DNA from: Spirochaetales bacterium
Lineage (GTDB): Bacteria > Spirochaetota > Leptospiria > Leptospirales > Leptonemataceae
Direction: 5' to 3'
DNA: 64,000 nucleotides
Assembly (NCBI GenBank): GCA_015075425.1
Contig: JABTUL010000001.1
Location: 1,550,001-1,614,000, forward strand
Position numbers and translations under genes: made by a program. A model generated the notes under the pieces. It did not search any database and was not told the origin of the DNA. It was given only the letters and a program-made list of their open reading frames with translations. Below, one piece after another: positions 1 to 8,685 of the stretch (the first letter of the stretch is position 1; every line of letters begins with the position of its first letter).

Positions 1-1070
1 GCTTACCCAATGTGGGCAAGTCTACCATCTTCAATGCCCTCACCTCAGCCGGCGCGCAATCGGCCAACTATCCATTCTGCACGATCGAGCCCAATGTCGG
101 CATGGTCAGTGTTCCCGATCCACGGCTGGATCGTCTGGTCAGCATGATCGAACCGGCTAAAATCACGCCGGCCACATTTGAATTTGTTGATATTGCCGGA
201 CTTGTGGAAGGAGCAAGTAAAGGGGAGGGGCTGGGTAACCAGTTTCTTGCTCATATCCGCGAGACCAACGCGATTGCTCATGTGGTTCGCTGTTTTGAAA
301 ATGATGATATCATCCATGTGCGCGGAAAAATCGATCCGTTATCGGACATTGGCATTATCAATCTGGAATTGATTCTTGCAGATATGGACTCCCTGGAAAA
401 GCAATTGCAGAAACTGGAAAAAAAGGCGCGCGGTGCCGATCCAGAAAGTAAAAAATCCTATGAACTTGCCCGCCACATTCAAAAAACACTGGAGCAGGAA
501 AAACCGGCTCGCGCAACCGTTCTGAACCCGGAAGATCAGGCCCTGGTGGCGTCCTTTGGTTTATTGACCATGAAACCTGTTCTGTATGTCTGCAATGTTA
601 ATGAAGAAGATGCGGCCCGGGGCAATGCAGAGACCCGCCGCGTTGCCGATTTTGCCCGGACGGAAGGGAGCCATCACCTGATCATTTCCGGCAAAATTGA
701 AGAAGAACTCATAGGCCTGCCGCCAGCCGACAGAGAGCCCTTTCTTGAGAGTCTGTCTTTGAGCGAACCAGGATTGAATCGTTTGATCCGTTCCGGTTAC
801 GCTTTACTTGATTATATTACTTTTTTTACTGCCGGAGAGCAGGAGGTACGGGCCTGGCCCATAGCTGCTGGAACCCGGGCCCCGGCGGCTGCCGGAACCA
901 TTCACTCCGATATGGAAAGGGGGTTTATCCGGGCAGAAATCATGACCTGCGAGGATGTCTTTTCTCTGGGATCCATGAACCGGGTAAAGGAAGCCGGTCG
1001 CATGCGCCTCGAGGGTAAGGACTATGTCATGCAGGATGGTGATGTGGCCTACTTCCGATTCAACGTGTAA
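1..1070 (+). CDS. ychF: Redox-regulated ATPase/GTPase YchF (5' end outside the window)
   Basis: This is an Obg-family P-loop NTPase of the YchF/OLA1 type, a cytosolic ribosome-associated protein that generally prefers ATP. The frame is open from base 3, so the first few residues lie upstream of the window. The visible start is the Walker A motif LPNVGKST, followed by the G3 motif DIAGL near residue 60. A coiled-coil stretch lies around residues 125-160. The C-terminal TGS domain begins around [16 protein letters not shown], and the typical YchF ending VAYFRFNV is present. About 355 residues are visible against a usual 363, so little is missing. The next gene starts 29 bases downstream. Confidence 0.95.
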   Translation, partial: LPNVGKSTIFNALTSAGAQSANYPFCTIEPNVGMVSVPDPRLDRLVSMIEPAKITPATFEFVDIAGLVEGASKGEGLGNQFLAHIRETNAIAHVVRCFENDDIIHVRGKIDPLSDIGIINLELILADMDSLEKQLQKLEKKARGADPESKKSYELARHIQKTLEQEKPARATVLNPEDQALVASFGLLTMKPVLYVCNVNEEDAARGNAETRRVADFARTEGSHHLIISGKIEEELIGLPPADREPFLESLSLSEPGLNRLIRSGYALLDYITFFTAGEQEVRAWPIAAGTRAPAAAGTIHSDMERGFIRAEIMTCEDVFSLGSMNRVKEAGRMRLEGKDYVMQDGDVAYFRFNV

Positions 1071-1099
1071 CTGATGCTTTGTTCTCAAAAGGAAATTTT

Positions 1100-1633
1100 A
1101 TGATCTATCGTGTAATGGATAAGAGTCCACAGATAGGTGAGGGTGTTTTCATCGCTCCGGATGCGAGCGTTATGGGAGATGTAGTGATCGGCCCGGAAAC
1201 ATCCATCTGGTTTGGATGTGTGGTGCGGGGTGACGTTCACCACATCCGTCTGGGAGAGCGCTGCAACATCCAGGATCTATCGCTTTTGCATGTCACCGGC
1301 GGCCGCTTCCCGCTCCTTATGGAGGATTGTGTCAGTGTGGGGCATCGCGCCCTTTTGCACGGTTGCACGCTGCGCCGCTGGTCCTTTGTGGGCATGGGAG
1401 CCATTGTGATGGACGATGCAGAGCTCGGAGAATGGGCCATGCTCGCGGCCGGAAGCCTTCTTCCCCCCGGCAAAAAAATTCCGCCGCGCATGCTGGCCAT
1501 GGGGAGTCCGGCTCGAGTTGTGCGGGAAATTACAGAGGAAGAAGAAGCTATGTTCCGTCGCACCATTGATCGCTATGTAGAATTAAAAAAAAATTATCTT
1601 TCCCCCGAATTCACAGTGCAAACCCATGCTTAG
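1100..1633 (+). CDS. Gamma-carbonic anhydrase family protein (YrdA/PaaY-like)
   Basis: This is a left-handed beta-helix hexapeptide-repeat protein of the gamma-carbonic anhydrase-like family, about 177 residues long. The three zinc-ligand histidines expected of the family are visible as His64 (LLHVTG) and His82 and His87 (GHRALLH). The hexapeptide repeats run from about residue 10 to 140 and a helix closes the C terminus. An ATG at 1100 preceded by AAAGGA is chosen over a TTG at 1079 because of the ribosome-binding site and because the family normally starts close to this Met. Metal binding looks likely; carbonic anhydrase activity itself cannot be read from sequence, since many YrdA-type proteins are inactive or uncharacterised. 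The last 8 bases overlap the next gene. Confidence 0.9.
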   Translation: MIYRVMDKSPQIGEGVFIAPDASVMGDVVIGPETSIWFGCVVRGDVHHIRLGERCNIQDLSLLHVTGGRFPLLMEDCVSVGHRALLHGCTLRRWSFVGMGAIVMDDAELGEWAMLAAGSLLPPGKKIPPRMLAMGSPARVVREITEEEEAMFRRTIDRYVELKKNYLSPEFTVQTHA

Positions 1634-2069
1634 AACCGCAGAAGATCTGCGCATTTTGCGGGGGCTTGCCCTTTTTGTTTTTGCGCTGGCTTTTATTTCC
1701 GCCATCTTTGAACCACGATTTTCCTTCTGTATGTTTTACAATCTGACCGGATTGCCCTGTCCGGGTTGCGGCTTCACCCGGTCTTTAGCAGCGCTTCTCC
1801 TGTTAGACCCGGCCCGCTCCGTTTATCTGCATCCTTTTGGTGTGCCGGGCTTTTTTGCTTTGCTCCTTCTTTTTCTGCCGGCATCGTGGCTACTGCGTCC
1901 CGGGATGCATTTGAGCCGGCTCCTTCTTGGGGGGGCGATTGTACTGATTGGCTTCGGTACAGTCCGGGCAGCGCTGCTCTTGATTGATCGGTCCTTTTAC
2001 AGCCAGTACTTCTATCCGTTTGAGGATCCAGGTTTATTTTCCGGGCTGCAGCTACTTCTGTCCCAGTAG
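1626..2069 (+). CDS. DUF2752 family membrane protein
   Basis: A 147-residue inner-membrane protein with three to four hydrophobic helices. The cysteine-rich motif LPCPGCGFTRSLAAL near residue 45 is the hallmark of the DUF2752 family. The function of that family is not known; the CPxCG pair could bind metal or be redox active. The ATG overlaps the end of the gamma-carbonic anhydrase gene by 8 bases, so translation is probably coupled. The 3' end overlaps the convergent PilZ gene by 18 bases. Confidence 0.8.
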   Translation: MLRTAEDLRILRGLALFVFALAFISAIFEPRFSFCMFYNLTGLPCPGCGFTRSLAALLLLDPARSVYLHPFGVPGFFALLLLFLPASWLLRPGMHLSRLLLGGAIVLIGFGTVRAALLLIDRSFYSQYFYPFEDPGLFSGLQLLLSQ

Positions 2070-3227
2070 GGCCCGGCGTTTGGCCAGGATGGCCTCATAT
2101 TGCTTTTCCTTCTGGTCCATATTCTGTTTGAAGCGGGCCAGATCATCCTTTCGATAGCTGGAAGACCCGCGGAATTGCAGCGATAGGTAGAGTTCTCCGG
2201 CCTGCGTGGCCCGCATCGAGCGGATGATGGCGAAAAGTGTAATCGGTGCCTGCATTCGAAAAAACAAATCAAAAGTAAAACCATTCTGTTTGGTCAGATA
2301 TCCGATGGCCTCGGGGTTACGCACGACAGCTTTCAAGCCACCACGAGAAATGTTGATCACCTGTTCTTTTTCCTGGAGGAGTACGGTGTTCGAGTCCCGA
2401 ATCTGATTGACCAGCTCTTCAGCCGTAACCTGTAAAGGTGCAATGTCCTCTGCCGTGAAAAGACGTGTTCTGCTTTGGAGCTGTATGTAACCCAGGGGAA
2501 TGCGTGACTGATCGTGGGTCAGGTAAATCACCGGAACTGCCACCTCTGAGATGATCTTTTCCTTGCGATACTCTTCGATTTTTTTCTTGAGCTTGTCTTC
2601 CAGAAAATCGGCATAGTCGAGGGTTTCGCCGGCGGAACGGTAGTGAGCCTCCACTCGTGTGTCAGTCACAAGTAGCGGCTTGCTGCTCTTGCGCATTTCA
2701 TCCCAGATGGTGCCCCGTGGGCCAAAAACATCGATCTTAACGAAATCTGCCTGCGATTTTAACTTTTGTTCATACAACCCAAAATTGACCCGGACCGATG
2801 CTGGAATGTGAAACAGGCTGGCATCGATGGTTTGTTTGCTGGTGCGGATATTGGAGATATGGACTTCATCGGGCTGGAGTGGTATGCGCGAAAAGGCCCT
2901 CTCTTTCTTTGAGATGCCGGCATGATGCACGCTGAGTAAATACATACCTTTGCTTTCTGTGGCCCGCATCACCACGCAGGAGAGCTCAATGTAGCGGCCC
3001 AGAATTCGGAATAGCTTAACCTGGTCATTTTCCTGAAGCTCCAGTGCGCCCAGATCAACAGAAAGGATGTTGGCCTCATCGAAGCCGGCGATTTTTGCTT
3101 CCCCGGGTGGATCGGAACCCTGGATGAGCAGAGTCCGTTTGGAAAGGTGGTTTTTGAGTAGATGCTGGATTTTCTCCGGTTCGACGATGATCTCCAGATC
3201 GCGGTCAGTATTTCGAGGCTCGGCCAT
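2052..3227 (-). CDS. PilZ-domain protein, DUF1577-like
   Basis: A 391-residue cytosolic protein. The C-terminal region holds a PilZ-like core with the motif NISRGGL near residue 292, matching the N/DxSxxG element of c-di-GMP-binding PilZ domains. A long N-terminal region (residues 1-270) resembles the leptospiral DUF1577 family from memory, with a highly charged helix (LEDKLKKKIEEYRKEK) in the middle. The ATG at 3227 is chosen because AGGAG lies 11 bases upstream and the longer open frame would run into the divergent gene. No clear RxxxR motif precedes the NxSxxG element at the canonical spacing, so c-di-GMP binding is uncertain. It may be a c-di-GMP effector controlling envelope or motility functions; that is an inference. 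Confidence 0.7.
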   Translation of the reverse strand: MAEPRNTDRDLEIIVEPEKIQHLLKNHLSKRTLLIQGSDPPGEAKIAGFDEANILSVDLGALELQENDQVKLFRILGRYIELSCVVMRATESKGMYLLSVHHAGISKKERAFSRIPLQPDEVHISNIRTSKQTIDASLFHIPASVRVNFGLYEQKLKSQADFVKIDVFGPRGTIWDEMRKSSKPLLVTDTRVEAHYRSAGETLDYADFLEDKLKKKIEEYRKEKIISEVAVPVIYLTHDQSRIPLGYIQLQSRTRLFTAEDIAPLQVTAEELVNQIRDSNTVLLQEKEQVINISRGGLKAVVRNPEAIGYLTKQNGFTFDLFFRMQAPITLFAIIRSMRATQAGELYLSLQFRGSSSYRKDDLARFKQNMDQKEKQYEAILAKRRALLGQK

Positions 3228-3257
3228 GGTTGGCCAGTCTCCTGTTTGCACCCCGCC

Positions 3258-3273
3258 GGGCAATGTTTTTGCA
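3258..3273 (+). promoter_or_regulatory. Candidate sigma-54 (-24/-12) promoter of the first outer-membrane paralogue
   Basis: GG at 3259-3260 and GC at 3271-3272 have the exact GG-N10-GC spacing of RpoN promoters, and the -12 box is a perfect TTGCA. The -24 box (GGGCAAT) matches TGGCACG less well. It lies 82 bases before the ATG at 3355, in the divergent gap with the PilZ gene. The stronger match before the paralogue at 4663 raises its credibility. Confidence 0.4.
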
Positions 3274-3354
3274 ACTACGGATATACTTGACGGATTTGGT
3301 GGCCCTGTTCCTGTGAAGCCGGCGGAAGTCGCGAGGTCAAGGAGAGATACACAT

Positions 3355-4563
3355 ATGAGAAATACAATACTGTCGCTTATCCTGCTCCCCGGGTTGCTTA
3401 TGGCCCAGGATGAACCCGAGTCCAGTATCTCCATCGATCAAGCCATTGTCAGCAATTATGTCTGGCGGGGAGCCGACCAGTATCCTGAGTATGCCCGGCA
3501 AAAAGGGCGCAAGCTGGGCAGTCATACGGGCGCTCTGTCCTACCAGCCTTCCCTTACTTTTAACCCGCCTTCCAGCGGCCTTTCTTTCAACATCTGGGGT
3601 AATTACGCTCTGGAAGGCAGGTCGGACCGGGACATGGACCGGGTATTGCAGACTTCACCCGGCGGTGACGACATCTGGGCGGGCCGCTACAGTAGCGACC
3701 TGGATGCAAGTTTCCGCCATTATGATGTGGATGCGGACGGAAATCCAAACGGAACCATGGACCTCTACGATGCAGCGATCCATGCAGCACGACAGCGGGT
3801 GGATGGCAGCGGTCTGGCGGGCGCCTGCACAGAACTCAGTGAAGGCGGCGATTGTCCCTGGCTTGGCCTGCCAGGGCTCTACAAGGAACCCGTGGGCACC
3901 AAACGCAAAGATGAAATCGACCTGACGCTCAGCTATGATTTTGAAACCGTTCAGGGGAATTACCGTTTTGGTATTGTCCGTTACATGCATCCAGGGCCCT
4001 TCAACCAGGAAACTTTCTTTCTGGATGAATTTTTCTTTGGTTACGCCCCGGCCATTTTTCCAGATATCTCCTTAACCGTGTGGGCGTCTACGAGCCAGTG
4101 GTTCACAACCCTGGCGTATGATCCGTCTTTTTCTTTAACCGGCGACGAAGATGGGCCCTCTGTGGGCCTGCTCCTGGCCACAAGCTACCGGGTGCAGACC
4201 AGAAGGCAGGGCTGGAGCAATAGCGATGTGGGGGTAAATTTTTCCAGCGGCGGTTTCTCCCTGGCTGTGAATGCTACCTACCGCCATAGCTGCGCTCCGT
4301 ATGACGATGACCTCAATACAGACCTGCCTTTGCACTGGCAGGGCGGGTCGAGCGACCGGGACTGCATGGTTCGGGATTTTTCGCAGACGGATGGCCTGTT
4401 AAACAGCTGGAAGAATACCGTGATCCAGAACGAGGTGCGCACGGCCCTTGGCAACGCCCTCCATCCGGACAATTTCCTGGCAAAGAATTATACCTACGTA
4501 CCGCGTCAGAAAATTCCACCGATCCTGTACTGGGTTTCCCTGGGGTATTCCATGGAGATCTGA
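3355..4563 (+). CDS. Outer-membrane beta-barrel protein, tandem paralogue 1
   Basis: A 402-residue exported protein of no family I can name. A signal peptide (MRNTILSLILLPGLLMAQ) is followed by alternating hydrophobic/aromatic strands and an aromatic last strand (YWVSLGYSMEI), typical of an outer-membrane barrel. The first strand SNYVWRGADQ recalls the start of TorF-like putative porins. Conserved loops carry four or more cysteines (ACTELSEGGDC, SCAPYDDD, RDCMV) likely to form extracellular disulfides. The ATG at 3355 has AAGGAG upstream and precedes the signal peptide. It is followed 157 bases later by a close paralogue. Substrate is unknown. Confidence 0.75.
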   Translation: MRNTILSLILLPGLLMAQDEPESSISIDQAIVSNYVWRGADQYPEYARQKGRKLGSHTGALSYQPSLTFNPPSSGLSFNIWGNYALEGRSDRDMDRVLQTSPGGDDIWAGRYSSDLDASFRHYDVDADGNPNGTMDLYDAAIHAARQRVDGSGLAGACTELSEGGDCPWLGLPGLYKEPVGTKRKDEIDLTLSYDFETVQGNYRFGIVRYMHPGPFNQETFFLDEFFFGYAPAIFPDISLTVWASTSQWFTTLAYDPSFSLTGDEDGPSVGLLLATSYRVQTRRQGWSNSDVGVNFSSGGFSLAVNATYRHSCAPYDDDLNTDLPLHWQGGSSDRDCMVRDFSQTDGLLNSWKNTVIQNEVRTALGNALHPDNFLAKNYTYVPRQKIPPILYWVSLGYSMEI

Positions 4564-4662
4564 TCTGCCTGGATTTTAAGCATTCTGTCCTGATTTGGTC
4601 ATTTTTGGCCAGAAGGCTTCGGGGGCTGCCTCTAGGTTCAGCAAATTGGTCGGGATTTAGCC

Positions 4663-4678
4663 TGGCACGGAATATGCA
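4663..4678 (+). promoter_or_regulatory. Sigma-54 (-24/-12) promoter of the second outer-membrane paralogue
   Basis: TGGCACG at 4663-4669, four spacer bases, then ATGCA at 4674-4678. The GG-N10-GC spacing is exact and only one base of the TGGCACG-N4-TTGCA consensus differs. Transcription would start near 4689, about 30 bases before the ATG at 4721. The gap between the two paralogues (4564-4720) therefore carries its own promoter. No enhancer-binding-protein site was recognised upstream. Confidence 0.65.
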
Positions 4679-4720
4679 CTGATTCTCCCGGGTCGTGAAA
4701 TGGCCCAAGAGGAGAATTCT

Positions 4721-5932
4721 ATGAAACACAGTTTTCGAATGGTGGTGGTGCTCTTCCCGGCCCTGCTTATGGCTCAGGAAGAACCGTCTTCCAGCATTAC
4801 CATCGACAACACTTTTGCCAGTGGTTACGTGTGGCGTGGGGCGGATCAGTATCCCGAGTATGCCCGTCAGAAAGGGAAAAAACAGGGTGCCCATACGGGA
4901 GCACTCTCCTACCAGCCTTCCATCACCTTTAAACCACCAACGAGTGGCCTTTCCTTCAATATCTGGGGTAATTTTGCCATGCAGGGAAGGGAAGACCGGG
5001 ACATGGATAAAGTCCTGCAAACGTCACCCGGCGGGGCCGATATCTGGGCCAGCCGCTACAGCACGGATTTCGACGCGAGCTTTCGCCACTACGATCGCGA
5101 TTCAGCCGGCAATCCCAATGGAACGATGGACCTCTACGATGCGGCGATTCACGCGGCGCGACAGCGGGTGGATGGCAGTGGTCTGGCTGGAGCCTGTACG
5201 TCTCTGAGTGCGAACGGAGATTGCCCCGGCCTTGGCCTGCCAGGACTTTATAAAGAACCGGTAGGAACCAAACGCAAGGATGAAATCGACCTGACACTGA
5301 GCTACGCATTTGAAACCAAACAGGGAAACTATAGTTTTGGTATGATTCGCTACATGCATCCAGGGCCCTTCAATCAGGAGAATTTTTATCTGGATGAGCT
5401 CTTCGTGAGCTATGCTCCTGCCGCACTGACTGATCTTTCTATCACAGCGTTTGCTGCCAATTCCGGCTGGCTGTACACGCTGGCGTATGCTCCATCCATC
5501 GCTTTGAGCGGCGATGATGATGGTCCTTCTCTTGGTTTGAAAGTGGCTACAAGCTATAGGGCCACAACTCGCCGTCAGGGTCATTCCCATTCTGATGTGG
5601 GGCTCACTTTTTCCAGTTCTGGATTTACGGCCGGTGCCTATGCTACCCAGCGCCATGGTTGCCAGTTCTTTGATGGTGATCTAAATACGGATCTGCCGCT
5701 CCATGTAGAGGGTGGCTCCAGCAATCGGGATTGCATGGTGCAGGATTTCTCTCAGACCGATGGTTTACTCAACAGCTGGAAAACAAATGTAATCCAGAGT
5801 GAAATCCGCAAAGGGCTGGGCTCGGCATTGGGTGAAGGGAATTTTATTGCAAAGAATTACACTTACACTCCGCGCCAGAAATTGCCGCCAGTGCTCTACT
5901 GGTTTACGCTGGGTTATACCGCAGAAATCTAA
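4721..5932 (+). CDS. Outer-membrane beta-barrel protein, tandem paralogue 2
   Basis: A 403-residue exported protein that aligns end to end with the preceding gene, sharing long identical runs such as RGADQYPEYARQKG, TMDLYDAAIHAARQRVDGSG and FSQTDGLLNSWK. The ATG at 4721 is chosen over one at 4700 because AGAGGAG sits 7 bases upstream and it directly precedes the signal peptide MKHSFRMVVVLFPALLMAQ. The C terminus YWFTLGYTAEI is a normal outer-membrane barrel ending. Conserved loop cysteines match those of the paralogue. The differences concentrate in the middle third (residues 210-300), in presumed loops. A terminator hairpin follows directly. Confidence 0.75.
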   Translation: MKHSFRMVVVLFPALLMAQEEPSSSITIDNTFASGYVWRGADQYPEYARQKGKKQGAHTGALSYQPSITFKPPTSGLSFNIWGNFAMQGREDRDMDKVLQTSPGGADIWASRYSTDFDASFRHYDRDSAGNPNGTMDLYDAAIHAARQRVDGSGLAGACTSLSANGDCPGLGLPGLYKEPVGTKRKDEIDLTLSYAFETKQGNYSFGMIRYMHPGPFNQENFYLDELFVSYAPAALTDLSITAFAANSGWLYTLAYAPSIALSGDDDGPSLGLKVATSYRATTRRQGHSHSDVGLTFSSSGFTAGAYATQRHGCQFFDGDLNTDLPLHVEGGSSNRDCMVQDFSQTDGLLNSWKTNVIQSEIRKGLGSALGEGNFIAKNYTYTPRQKLPPVLYWFTLGYTAEI

Positions 5933-5933
5933 C

Positions 5934-5969
5934 GGAAAAAAGCAGGCGCGCAGTAGCGCCTGCTTTCCG
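5934..5969. terminator. Bidirectional intrinsic terminator
   Basis: An 11-base-pair perfect stem (5939-5949 with 5956-5966) with a 6-base loop lies between two convergent genes. Read on the minus strand it is followed by six T residues, a good terminator for the gene ending at 5982. On the plus strand the T tract is only the end of the stem, so it would work more weakly for the gene ending at 5932. Confidence 0.8.
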
Positions 5970-5981
5970 GCATCCGGTCCT

Positions 5982-7016
5982 TTAACGAAAATCGCGCTCA
6001 AATTCCCTGGAGGGAGCCGCACCACCCGGTGCACGTCCCGACCGTTCACCGGTAAGGTGGATATCCAGGGCCACTTCAAAGAAGAGAAAACCTTTACGTG
6101 TGGTTTGAACGCTATTGAAGATGGCGTAGTCGGTCATAAATTCCAGAACAACGCCGTTGAAGTCAATGGTGTCGTCTTCTATGATGAGGGGCAAATTGTA
6201 ATAGCCAGGATAGCGGACTCGCTGCAGTTCTTCGCGGTAGCCGGTGCGCAGATGGATCTCTTCTGAGGCATCATACTGGATGCCTAAAAGCCCGCGGCTG
6301 ATGCTGATTTCATAGCCGGATTCTGCCCTGTCATAGGTAATGCGTGTTTTATCGGCGAAGCGGCCGGCAACGATCCGCTCATGGTCCATACGACCGCCCC
6401 AACTGGAAAACATAGGTGGGGAATGGGTTGCATCAAGCAGGAGTGAGACCGATTCAGTTAAAAAATACTGAATTCCCAGGCCAGCGTAAGCCGAGCGGGC
6501 CTGGCTGTACCAGGGAGAATCAAGAGCTATCATGAAGGTATCCTGGCCCACGGTTAACTCACGGTAGTTGTAAGTCATAAAATGCTGGCGCAGTCCGGCT
6601 CGCGGTGTTATGTAAAGCAGGAATGGGGTGATCTCAAATTCAAAACCTACTTCTCCTTCATAGCTCGTGGAGGCAAAATCTTCCAGCATGACCAGTGACA
6701 GACTGGGCTGGCTGGTCAGGCTGGCAAATTTGTAATCAGGACGATTGCTGATGAAGTTTCCGCCCACAAGCAGTTTGCCCGGTCCCAGGGGAAAGAGCAG
6801 GTGCAGTCCAAGGGGGCTCGCTTCTGTTTCTTTGCCCACCCATTCCAGATTCATGCGATCGGGTTTGTCGCCGATGAGCGCATCATCCAGACGCTTGCGG
6901 TTTTCCAGCTCACTGCGCAGGACGCCTGGCCAGTAGCCAAAGGTGGCCCGCAGATCCTGGGAAAACACAGGAGTAAATGAAAAAAATAGAAAAAAAACTA
7001 AATATTTCCGTTTCAA
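5982..7016 (-). CDS. Predicted outer-membrane beta-barrel protein
   Basis: A 344-residue exported protein starting with a clear signal peptide ([20 protein letters not shown]). The body has strand-like alternation and many aromatics ([28 protein letters not shown]), consistent with a barrel of about 12-14 strands. The C terminus carries a charged tail after the last strand rather than ending on an aromatic residue. I recognise no family. Its ATG overlaps the stop codon of the upstream dehydrogenase gene by 4 bases, so the two are translationally coupled. A terminator follows at 5934-5969. Confidence 0.65.
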   Translation of the reverse strand: MKRKYLVFFLFFSFTPVFSQDLRATFGYWPGVLRSELENRKRLDDALIGDKPDRMNLEWVGKETEASPLGLHLLFPLGPGKLLVGGNFISNRPDYKFASLTSQPSLSLVMLEDFASTSYEGEVGFEFEITPFLLYITPRAGLRQHFMTYNYRELTVGQDTFMIALDSPWYSQARSAYAGLGIQYFLTESVSLLLDATHSPPMFSSWGGRMDHERIVAGRFADKTRITYDRAESGYEISISRGLLGIQYDASEEIHLRTGYREELQRVRYPGYYNLPLIIEDDTIDFNGVVLEFMTDYAIFNSVQTTRKGFLFFEVALDIHLTGERSGRAPGGAAPSREFERDFR

Positions 7017-7807
7017 ATCTTGATCCCTCCCGAGGCTTCAACCACAACTCCAGTCATAAGGTCATTCTCCGCAATGAAAACGGCCGTGTGTGCAATTTCA
7101 TCCGGCCGTCCCAGTCGCCCGATGGGGATACGTGATTGCCACTCCTCCAGAGCTTTAGCGTTCATGTCCTTTAAGACCATTTCCGTAGCAATGAATCCGG
7201 GCGCTATGCCGCAGACTCGAATCTTAAAGCGCGACAGTTCCTGGGCCCACAGCCGCGTCAGTGCGGCAACTCCAGCCTTGGCCGCAGAATAGTTGGACTG
7301 GCCCGGATTGCCGTGCATGGCAACGGAAGAAATGGGAATGATGAGACCGCCACCTGCCTCCGCCATTTGCGCGGCTGCTTCGCGGCCGGTCAAAAAAACC
7401 CCGGTGAGATTGACATCGATCACGGATTGCCACTGTTCCAGACTCATCTTTCCTTTGATTTTGCCTGTCGCTTTGTTGAAACGAATGAGCAGGCCGTCCC
7501 GAAGAATCCCGGCGTTGAGTATGGCGATATTTACCGGGCCCACCTGAGCGGCGATTTGCTCAAAGGCGCTGACTACAGACGATTCCTCAGTGACATTGCA
7601 GTCGATGCCTGTCGCATCATATCCCTGTGCGCGCAGAGTCTCTGCTGCGGCCGCAGATCCGGCCCTATCGCAAACGACAAGCCGGCCACCTCTTTCCCCG
7701 AAGGCGGCAAGCATGGCAAACCCGAGACCCCGCGCACCCCCCGTGACCAGAATGACTTGATCTTTTATTTCCATCCCTCCCATTAACGGCAAAAATTTCC
7801 GGCCCAT
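7013..7807 (-). CDS. Short-chain dehydrogenase/reductase (FabG-like)
   Basis: A classical SDR of up to 264 residues. It shows the cofactor motif TGGARGLG near residue 20, NAGI near 95, the catalytic Ser in ISSVAMHG near 150 and the catalytic Tyr-Lys pair in YSAAKAG near 164. This pattern fits NAD(P)-dependent 3-oxoacyl-ACP or hydroxyacyl-CoA reductases; the substrate is not determined. The annotated ATG has AAAAGGGG upstream; an internal ATG at 7774 (MEIKDQ) matches the usual family N terminus and is an alternative. The 3' end overlaps the start of the barrel-protein gene by 4 bases. Confidence 0.85.
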   Translation of the reverse strand: MGRKFLPLMGGMEIKDQVILVTGGARGLGFAMLAAFGERGGRLVVCDRAGSAAAAETLRAQGYDATGIDCNVTEESSVVSAFEQIAAQVGPVNIAILNAGILRDGLLIRFNKATGKIKGKMSLEQWQSVIDVNLTGVFLTGREAAAQMAEAGGGLIIPISSVAMHGNPGQSNYSAAKAGVAALTRLWAQELSRFKIRVCGIAPGFIATEMVLKDMNAKALEEWQSRIPIGRLGRPDEIAHTAVFIAENDLMTGVVVEASGGIKI

Positions 7808-7872
7808 TCGCCCCTTTTTGCGGCTTGCCCATGCAGCCGCACCGTGATTTTTTGCCAGCGGGGTTCGAAGAG

Positions 7873-8685
7873 ATGAAAAACCGGATAAGAATGGCTGTCA
7901 GTGCAATGTGTGCAGGAGTTTTCGGGATTTTCAGTCCTTCTTTCTCGCTTCTGGGTCAGGCGCCTGCCGCGGAGCGCATCGATGTTCCCGTTCAGGAATT
8001 GATTGCCCGTGTGGATGAGAACCTGACCTTACCGGACGGCCTTTTGACCGGCCGGCTTACCGCTGTGCAGAAGACAGGGAGCACGTCAGTGTGGGATTTC
8101 CAGCTCAGCAAGAGGGAGGGAGAGCGCCTGTTTCAGTTTTCCAGCAAACAGCATGGCCTGGAATCGCGAATCCTGTACCGGGAAGAGGGTGAAGTGATCT
8201 ATCTATGGGATTCGTTGCGTAACCAGCTATTCCGCAAAAGAGATTTTGAAAAATTCCAGCCCATTATGCAAACCGGTTTTAGCTTCATAGATTTGAGCGG
8301 GTATTCGTTTCAGGCCAATTACAACGGAAAAGAGGCCGTGCTTTACAAAACGCGCGACGGAAAGATTCATACACGCCTGACTCTTTTGCCGATCGTGAGC
8401 GGTGAGTACAGTCGTCTTGTGCTCTTAACCGATCAAAAAGACAACTACCGTCCGCTGCGTGTGGATTTCCATGACCGCCAGGGAGTGCTCACCAAGACAA
8501 TGGAACTGGTCTACGGAGAGGTTCTCCTGCGGCGGAACAATGAGAAGGGTCGGCTTCCAGGGCCCAGCCAGATGGAAATGCTCAATTTAAAGACGGGAAT
8601 GATCACAAGACTGGATTACTATACACTCGATGACCGCAATCCACCCGGTGAGAAGCTTTTCGATCCTGATTACCTGAACCGTTGA
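7873..8685 (+). CDS. LolA-like outer-membrane lipoprotein-sorting family protein
   Basis: A roughly 270-residue exported protein. A signal peptide ([20 protein letters not shown] and onward) precedes a region resembling the LolA-like family that binds lipidated or hydrophobic substrates, with the pattern [20 protein letters not shown], a central [11 protein letters not shown] segment and a later GEVLL strand. The start is uncertain: TTG at 7825 and ATG at 7831 give longer forms, but 7873 begins the signal peptide. It would act in the periplasm. The stop codon overlaps the ATG of the next gene (TGATG), so it is coupled to the N-acetylglutamate synthase-like gene, although no functional link is obvious. 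Confidence 0.6.
   Translation: MKNRIRMAVSAMCAGVFGIFSPSFSLLGQAPAAERIDVPVQELIARVDENLTLPDGLLTGRLTAVQKTGSTSVWDFQLSKREGERLFQFSSKQHGLESRILYREEGEVIYLWDSLRNQLFRKRDFEKFQPIMQTGFSFIDLSGYSFQANYNGKEAVLYKTRDGKIHTRLTLLPIVSGEYSRLVLLTDQKDNYRPLRVDFHDRQGVLTKTMELVYGEVLLRRNNEKGRLPGPSQMEMLNLKTGMITRLDYYTLDDRNPPGEKLFDPDYLNR

Noticed and set aside
4313-5020. 235-residue minus-strand frame across the two outer-membrane paralogues
   Set aside because: Antisense to two clear signal-peptide proteins; similar shadows appear in both copies only because the genes are duplicated.
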